This document shows positions 59,285 through 64,000 of a DNA stretch of 64,000 bases, in pieces. The DNA is from Bacillota bacterium (GTDB lineage Bacteria > Bacillota > Clostridia > Lachnospirales > Lachnospiraceae). The stretch covers positions 30,574 through 94,573 of the forward strand of contig JAEZZO010000032.1 of NCBI GenBank assembly GCA_023418475.1. The letters run 5' to 3'. The notes below the pieces were generated by a model. It was not told the DNA's origin and made no database searches. It worked only from the letters and a program-made list of their open reading frames with translations. The number at the start of each line of letters is the position of its first letter. The stretch's first letter is position 1. The position numbers were made by a program, and so were the translations under genes.

Positions 59285-59300
59285 TTTTATCATATTTCTG

Positions 59301-59329
59301 TTGAACTTTTATTTAAGTTACGTTATAAT
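59301..59329 (+). promoter_or_regulatory. Lysogeny (CI) promoter
   Basis: TTGAAC (59301-59306) and TATAAT (59324-59329) are 17 nt apart, 36 nt before the CI-like ATG. The second operator ends 16 nt upstream of the -35. Confidence 0.75.
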
Positions 59330-59364
59330 GTGAATATTAAAAACAAAAAGGAGATATAAGGAAA

Positions 59365-59847
59365 ATGAAAGAGAATACTTCAATAAGGCTTAAAAGAATT
59401 ATGGAGGAGCGCAATTTAAAGCAAGTTGATATTATTAATAAATGTGAGCCTTATTGCAAGAAGTATAATGTAAAACTTACAAAGAATTATTTAAGCCAAT
59501 ATGTTTCAGGAAAGGTAGAACCTAAACAAAATACACTATTCATTCTTGGAAAAGCACTTAATGTAAGTGAACCATGGCTAATGGGTTTTGACGTTCCAAT
59601 GGAGCGTGAATCCGTTCCTCAGCCTGAAGAAAGTCCAGTTATGAATGCAGTACTTAATTCACAATATAAAGATACACAATTGACCGAAGATTTTATTATG
59701 AAGAAAATGTCAGATAAAATCAACTTTGAATTAGTAGATTTTGAACTTTTAAAAGAATTTAAAAAACTTAACGAAAAAGGCAAACACGAAGCAATTAGTA
59801 GAATTAAAGAACTAACATTCGTGCCTGAGTATAATGGCACCAATTAG
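59365..59847 (+). CDS. CI-like repressor, XRE family
   Basis: The 160-residue product has the N-terminal HTH (SIRLKRIMEERNLKQVDIIN, then KLTKNYLSQYVSGKVEPKQN) and a C-terminal helical region (FELLKEFKKLNEKGKHEAIS) in place of a LexA-type self-cleaving domain. The absence of a protease domain suggests induction does not run through RecA-driven autocleavage. AAAGGAG precedes the ATG. The integrase follows in the same direction. Confidence 0.88.
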   Translation: MKENTSIRLKRIMEERNLKQVDIINKCEPYCKKYNVKLTKNYLSQYVSGKVEPKQNTLFILGKALNVSEPWLMGFDVPMERESVPQPEESPVMNAVLNSQYKDTQLTEDFIMKKMSDKINFELVDFELLKEFKKLNEKGKHEAISRIKELTFVPEYNGTN

Positions 59848-59884
59848 ATTATACGATTACTATTATAAAGGAGGAGGTTAAAGC

Positions 59885-61336
59885 ATGAGTAATGTAAGAG
59901 TTGCTATTTATGTTAGGGTATCAACGCAAGAACAAGCTGAAGAAGGACATTCCATTCCAATGCAAACCGATCGGTTAAAAAAGTATTGCGAAGCAAAAGG
60001 ATGGATTGTTGCAAATATCTATACTGACCCAGGATATTCAGGGAGCAACATAAACCGCCCTGCATTATCAAAAATGATATCAGATATAAGTTCTGGTAAT
60101 ATAGACATGGTACTAGTTTATAAACTTGATCGTTTATCACGTTCACAAAAAGATACTCTGTATTTAATTGAAGACATTTTTTTGAATAATAATGTTGATT
60201 TTGTATCAATGAATGAAAATTTTGATACGTCCACTCCATTTGGTAGAGCAATGATTGGTATTCTTTCAGTTTTTGCTCAGTTGGAGCGTGAACAAATTAA
60301 AGAACGTATGGCGATGGGACATATTGGTCGTGCAAAAGAAGGATACTGGCATGGTGGAAGTGGATCTCCTATTGGGTATGATTTTATTGACGGAAAGTTA
60401 TTCATTAACGAATATGAGGCTATTCAAGTACGTGAAATATTTGACTTATTCATAAAAGGCAATACAATTCATGGTATTACTGATATAATGAAACAAAAAT
60501 ATAATAACCGCTATTCTGGATGGAATAACCACGGAACTGTAGGTAAGATATTAAAAAATACAATTTATATTGGAAAAATCAAATACAAAGGTCGAGAATA
60601 TGATGGACAACATGAGCCCATTATAAGTAAGGAGATTTTTGATGCGGTACAGTTACGTTATAGTGAATTTGAACGTGGACTGACTGATTCTCAAAAATCT
60701 CCATATAAAGGAAAGCATCTTTTATCCGGTATACTTTTTTGTGGTAATTGTGGGGCAAGATACTTTACAAAATGCGTTATGAGTAAAAAAACAGGGACAT
60801 ATTATTATTATATTTGCTATTCTAGAGATGGTAATAAGGAAATGAAAAAGATAGACCATTGTAAAAACCCAAACTACAGAGAAGATATACTAAATAATAT
60901 TGTTATAAAAGAAATACTGGGTTTGGCATTTAATCCGGAAGCAATTGATAAAATGAAGCAAAATCATGGAACGGTTCCAGATACTAAAATTGACGTAATT
61001 AATAAGAGAGTTTATGATATCAATAAGCAAATTGGTAAATTAATGGACTTGTACCAAGTCGATTCCATCTCTCTAGTTGATATAACCGCTAGAACGGAAC
61101 CTTTGCATAACGAACGAGTTGCACTAGAAAATGTATTGCTTGAGTTAAGAAATAAAGATACATGCTTATTAACAACGAATGATGCAAAAAAGATTGTAAA
61201 AACAGCCGATAAAATCTTTACGGACGGAACTTATGATGAGCAAAGAAACTTAATTGACATGCTTATAAGCAAGATAGTAATATTAAGTAATGGAATTAAG
61301 ATTTATTGGAAATTCATAAATTATTTTTATGAATAA
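59885..61336 (+). CDS. int: Large serine recombinase (integrase)
   Basis: This enzyme integrates the phage into comM by serine chemistry. The 483-residue product has the resolvase domain with catalytic Ser13 (IYVRVSTQEQ), the arginines of the YKLDRLSRSQKD motif, the recombinase domain (HGITDIMKQKYNNRY) and the zinc ribbon (LFCGNCGARYF and later C-x-K-N-P). A coiled-coil follows near residues 370-440. AAGGAGGAGG precedes the ATG. It ends 24 nt before the right junction. Confidence 0.96.
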   Translation: MSNVRVAIYVRVSTQEQAEEGHSIPMQTDRLKKYCEAKGWIVANIYTDPGYSGSNINRPALSKMISDISSGNIDMVLVYKLDRLSRSQKDTLYLIEDIFLNNNVDFVSMNENFDTSTPFGRAMIGILSVFAQLEREQIKERMAMGHIGRAKEGYWHGGSGSPIGYDFIDGKLFINEYEAIQVREIFDLFIKGNTIHGITDIMKQKYNNRYSGWNNHGTVGKILKNTIYIGKIKYKGREYDGQHEPIISKEIFDAVQLRYSEFERGLTDSQKSPYKGKHLLSGILFCGNCGARYFTKCVMSKKTGTYYYYICYSRDGNKEMKKIDHCKNPNYREDILNNIVIKEILGLAFNPEAIDKMKQNHGTVPDTKIDVINKRVYDINKQIGKLMDLYQVDSISLVDITARTEPLHNERVALENVLLELRNKDTCLLTTNDAKKIVKTADKIFTDGTYDEQRNLIDMLISKIVILSNGIKIYWKFINYFYE

Positions 61337-61346
61337 TTTATGCAAA

Positions 61347-62408
61347 TTATATGCATGGTTTCATAGCAGCAACCAGCATAAAACCAGCCGGATATTTATA
61401 GGTTGCATTCAGCCTGGCAATCGTAACTGATTTCTCCTCCAGCGGCTGGCGTAGTACTTCAATGGTGTTGCGTTGGAATTCGGGAAGTTCATCCAGAAAA
61501 AGAACTCCTTGATGAGCCAGACTGATCTCTCCGGGTTTTGGTGTAATCCCGCCGCCGACCAGTGCAGTTGTTGTGATTGTATGATGAGGACTTCGAAAAG
61601 GTCTTTTTAATAATAAACCCTGTTGCTCGAGAAGTCCGGCAATGCTATATATTTTTGATATCTCCATACTTTCTTCAAAGGACAGCTCTGGCATGATTGT
61701 CGGAATTCTCTTAGCCAGCATTGTCTTACCTGAACCGGGAGGTCCAATCATCAGAATGTTATGCATCCCGCTGACTGCAATTTCTATAGCCCGCTTCGCC
61801 GCTTTCTGTCCGGCCACCTCAGCAAAGTCGATTAAATTCTCCGGTTTCTCCTTACAAAAAAGTTGTTCCACATCAACATATTCTGCTTTCAGATCAGACT
61901 TTCCCCCCAAAAGTGCAGCGGCTTCTGTCAGCGTTGAGACTCCATAGGTCTTAATACCATTTACAACGGCACCTTCACTGGCATTTTCCTTTGGAACAAT
62001 GCACTTTGTAAAGCCCTGTCTCATTGCGGAATATACAATAGGCAGAACTCCGTTAACCTTATTCACATTTCCATTTAAGCTGAGTTCCCCGATGATAAGA
62101 AAATCCTTCAGATTTTCCTCGGGAAGATGGCCAAAAGCCGTTAGAATTGCTATTGCAACTGCCAGATCGAAGGCGGTTCCTTCTTTACGGACATCCGCAG
62201 GGGATAGATTTATGGTTATCCGCTTTGCCGGAAGTAAATAGCCGGAATTTTTAAGAGCGATTTTTACCCTCTCTCTTGCCTCCTTTACCTCGGATCCAAG
62301 ATAACCAACCATATCAAAAATCGGAAGTCCGTCACTGACATCAGCTTCCACGGATACAATTAAACCTTCAATTCCATGGATGGCGGCACAAAAAGCTTTA
62401 CTAAACAT
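61347..62408 (-). pseudogene. comM: comM N-terminal fragment (split by prophage)
   Basis: This is the first two-thirds of the ComM/YifB ATPase: N-terminal S5-like domain (GIEGLIVSVEADVSDGLPIF), Walker A GPPGSGKTML and Walker B VLFLDELPEF. Native codons reach 61360; the reading frame then runs through KPCI into phage DNA and stops at 61347. It lacks the C-terminal zinc and lid parts. GGAGC precedes the ATG. The rest is at 20629-21117. Confidence 0.95.
61360..61364. other. Right attachment junction (core TTCAT)
   Basis: To the left is phage DNA ending ATATGCATGG. To the right comM resumes with AGCAGCAACCAGC. Joining this side with the left junction gives the intact attB GCACGGA-TTCAT-AGCAGCAACC inside comM. 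Confidence 0.85.
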
Positions 62409-62460
62409 ACTGCTCCTTTCATTGTCTCTCCTACAATGAAGGAATCATCTGCTTATGGGT

Positions 62461-62489
62461 AGTATAACAAAGCAAGATATGGAAAGCAA
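62461..62489 (-). promoter_or_regulatory. Promoter of the comM-dprA-topA operon
   Basis: On the minus strand TTGCTT (62484-62489) and TATACT (62461-62466) are 17 nt apart, about 50 nt before comM. The prophage now separates it from dprA and topA. Confidence 0.6.
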
Positions 62490-62619
62490 GTATTATATCG
62501 TTGCTTTTATATGCAATTTAGCGACTTTTTACATCTGAACGCATATAATAAAACAGGATAGGTAAAAAAGCACCTGGTACTGACCAGCTTGAGTTTATCC
62601 TTCGGAAAGGGTGATTTAT

Positions 62620-62877
62620 ATGCGCATTTGTGAACTGAGAGAGAAAGAGGTAATTAATTGCAGAGATTGTGTAAGGCTGGGCTATGTCTGCGATGTTGAA
62701 TTTGATATTTGTACTGGTCAGATTACACATATCATAATACCTGGCCCCTGTAAGGTGTGGGGTATTCTTGGCCGTGACCATGAATATGTAATAGGACGTT
62801 CCAGCATAAAGCAAATTGGAATTGATATCATTCTGGTAGATGTGGATATCGAGAAATGTCTTTTAAAATGTATTTAA
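62620..62877 (+). CDS. YlmC/YmxH-family PRC-barrel protein
   Basis: The 85-residue protein (MRICELREKEVINCRDCVRL, then VEFDICTGQITHIIIPGP) is of the YlmC/YmxH type widespread in spore-forming Bacillota, linked to sporulation. The start at 62620 has AAAGGGTG upstream. It is divergent from comM. A PRC-barrel fold is predicted; the function is not well defined. Confidence 0.85.
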   Translation: MRICELREKEVINCRDCVRLGYVCDVEFDICTGQITHIIIPGPCKVWGILGRDHEYVIGRSSIKQIGIDIILVDVDIEKCLLKCI

Positions 62878-62964
62878 ACAATTGTTTCTGATTGCATAAA
62901 TGGAGTAGACTGATGTGAATTGTAACTGATTAAGATCTATTTTCTGTGATTTATAATAATTTCC

Positions 62965-62993
62965 TTGACCGTTTGTAAAAACTTCAATATAAT
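62965..62993 (+). promoter_or_regulatory. Sigma-A promoter for nrdR
   Basis: TTGACC (62965-62970) and TATAAT (62988-62993) are 17 nt apart. The leader to nrdR is about 130 nt. Confidence 0.75.
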
Positions 62994-63128
62994 TTATTCA
63001 TATCATGCTAATAATTAGAATATTCTACTATTCTAATAAACAATGATTTGTGTAAATAATTTGACCGGAGGTTGCATAGTAGTACGCAGATCATTGATAT
63101 TGTTGAATAAATCAGGAGGATTTTACTT

Positions 63129-63584
63129 ATGAAATGCCCTTTTTGCAATAAAGATAATACCCGGGTAATCGATTCCAGACCGTCCGATGAAAACAATTCC
63201 ATCCGCAGAAGACGACAGTGTGATGAATGTAATAGACGCTTCACTACATATGAGAAGGTGGAGACAATACCTCTTGTTGTAATAAAAAAGGATAATAATC
63301 GTGAGTCTTATGACAGATCTAAAATAGAAGCCGGTGTTTTCCGCTCCTGTCATAAAAGACCGATTTCGGTAGACCAGATAACCACACTTGTTGATGAGGT
63401 AGAAACATTGATCTTTAACCGTGAGGATAAGGAGATTCCCAGCCATATTATTGGGGAAATTGTTATGGATAAGTTAAAGGATCTTGACCCTGTCGCATAT
63501 GTACGTTTTGCATCGGTATATCGTGAATTTAAGGATGTTAATACCTTCATGGAAGAATTAAAGAAGTTACTGAAAGCTGATTAA
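63129..63584 (+). CDS. nrdR: Transcriptional repressor NrdR
   Basis: NrdR represses ribonucleotide reductase genes in response to ATP/dATP. The 151-residue product has the N-terminal zinc ribbon (MKCPFCNKDNTRVIDSRPSD, then RRRQCDECNRRFTTYEK) and the ATP-cone domain (VVIKKDNNRESYDRSKIEAG). AGGAGG precedes the ATG. The stop codon is directly followed by the intron relic. Confidence 0.97.
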   Translation: MKCPFCNKDNTRVIDSRPSDENNSIRRRRQCDECNRRFTTYEKVETIPLVVIKKDNNRESYDRSKIEAGVFRSCHKRPISVDQITTLVDEVETLIFNREDKEIPSHIIGEIVMDKLKDLDPVAYVRFASVYREFKDVNTFMEELKKLLKAD

Positions 63585-64000
63585 ATCGAGTAGGAGGCGG
63601 TGACTAACCGCCGTCCTCTCACAGCACCGTGCGTACCGTTCGGTACACGGCGCTTTCAATAGTTGACGTGCACAGACTGATATGCAGTGGCCAAGTCATA
63701 AAAGCCATTGTGTATCAGTCATCTTTTGTTAAAGCTATGTTGACCGCCAACGTATGTGTAACAAACCAATAACCTCTACGGCCATTAGCTGCTTGCCATG
63801 CCAAATCTTCGGAAACTCCATGTTTAATAGGTTCCTCATCTTTGTTTTAGGCTTCTTCCATTGCTTCCAAATACACATACGTATCCGATGGTAGAGCCAT
63901 CCATTGATGTCCTCGATGGGTTTCTTCATGTCTGCCAAACCGTAATAGTTAAGCCATCCTCTAGCATATACCTTTACCTTTTCGAGTGCCGGTCGTATGC
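63585..64000 (-). mobile_element. Group II intron 3' end with degenerate reverse transcriptase/maturase
   Basis: On the minus strand an LtrA-type maturase C-terminus is visible (NGWLYHRIRMCIWKQWKKPK). Its normal continuation VSEDLAWQAANGRRGYWF is in another frame after AACATG near 63822, and a second shift follows near VNIALTKD (before 63700). The frame is therefore broken twice. Domain V (CGCCGTGTACCG, then CGGTACGCACGG) and domain VI end at about 63585 with CTCGAT, exactly at the nrdR stop. The 5' part lies outside the window. Confidence 0.85.

Larger units (their letters stand above)
21113..61364. mobile_element. Prophage with HK97-type head and PBSX-like contractile tail, integrated in comM
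   Basis: The element spans about 40.25 kb between two copies of TTCAT inside comM. It has a lysogeny module with serine integrase on the right and early genes in the middle. A late morphogenesis and lysis operon reads leftward. All expected structural genes are present and look intact. The sheath and baseplate set (XkdK, M, N, P, Q, R, S, T, U types) indicates a contractile tail. The head genes are of the HK97 class. Host-type replication proteins (helicase, primase) are absent. Confidence 0.95.

Overview
The window looks like a low-GC Bacillota chromosome, most likely a motile member of the Lachnospiraceae (Clostridium cluster XIVa). The reasons are the gene order comM-dprA-topA-codY-flgBC-fliE..., the clostridial style of ribosome binding sites and sigma-A promoters, and the YlmC/YmxH and NrdR neighbours. 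The species cannot be named from the sequence alone.

Region 1 (1-15996, minus strand) is one long flagellar and motility operon, read from right to left: flgB, flgC, fliE, fliF, fliG, fliH, fliI, fliJ, a MotE-like gene, fliK, flgD, a small hook-operon gene, flgE, flbD, motA, motB, fliL and the start of fliM. A heavily folded GC-rich intergenic element lies between motB and fliL. Region 2 (16272-20543) holds codY, topA and dprA on the same strand.

Region 3 (21113-61364) is a complete prophage of about 40.2 kb, inserted inside comM (yifB, the Mg-chelatase-like competence ATPase). The shared 5-bp core TTCAT occurs at both ends. Removing one core copy plus the prophage rejoins comM into an uninterrupted frame of 510 codons. 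A large serine recombinase sits beside the right junction. From the right end the prophage carries the integrase, a divergent CI/Cro switch, small early genes, two DNA methyltransferases, a radical SAM protein and a PP-loop (PAPS reductase-like) protein. Next come a tubR-tubZ operon with a tandem-repeat centromere candidate, a replication gene with internal iterons, and further early genes with a late regulator. A repeat-flanked late promoter then drives a small tyrosine recombinase, HNH, terminase, portal, protease and HK97-type capsid, followed by a PBSX-like contractile tail (sheath, tube, frameshifted chaperone, tape measure, baseplate), a tail fibre with an SGNH esterase domain, a membrane SGNH esterase, a full-length tyrosine recombinase, holin and amidase.

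Region 4 (61347-64000) holds the other comM half, ylmC, nrdR, and the 3' end of a degenerate group II intron inserted immediately after the nrdR stop codon.

The most unusual feature is a plasmid-type partition cassette of the TubZRC (type III) kind: a tubulin/FtsZ-fold GTPase, a small winged-helix partner and eight 10-bp tandem repeats, inside an integrated prophage. The same element also has iterons in the replication gene and two tyrosine recombinases in addition to the serine integrase. Together these suggest an element that can also live as a low-copy plasmid. A second unusual feature is a pair of opposed promoters over paired hairpins in front of the full-length tyrosine recombinase, which looks like antisense RNA control.
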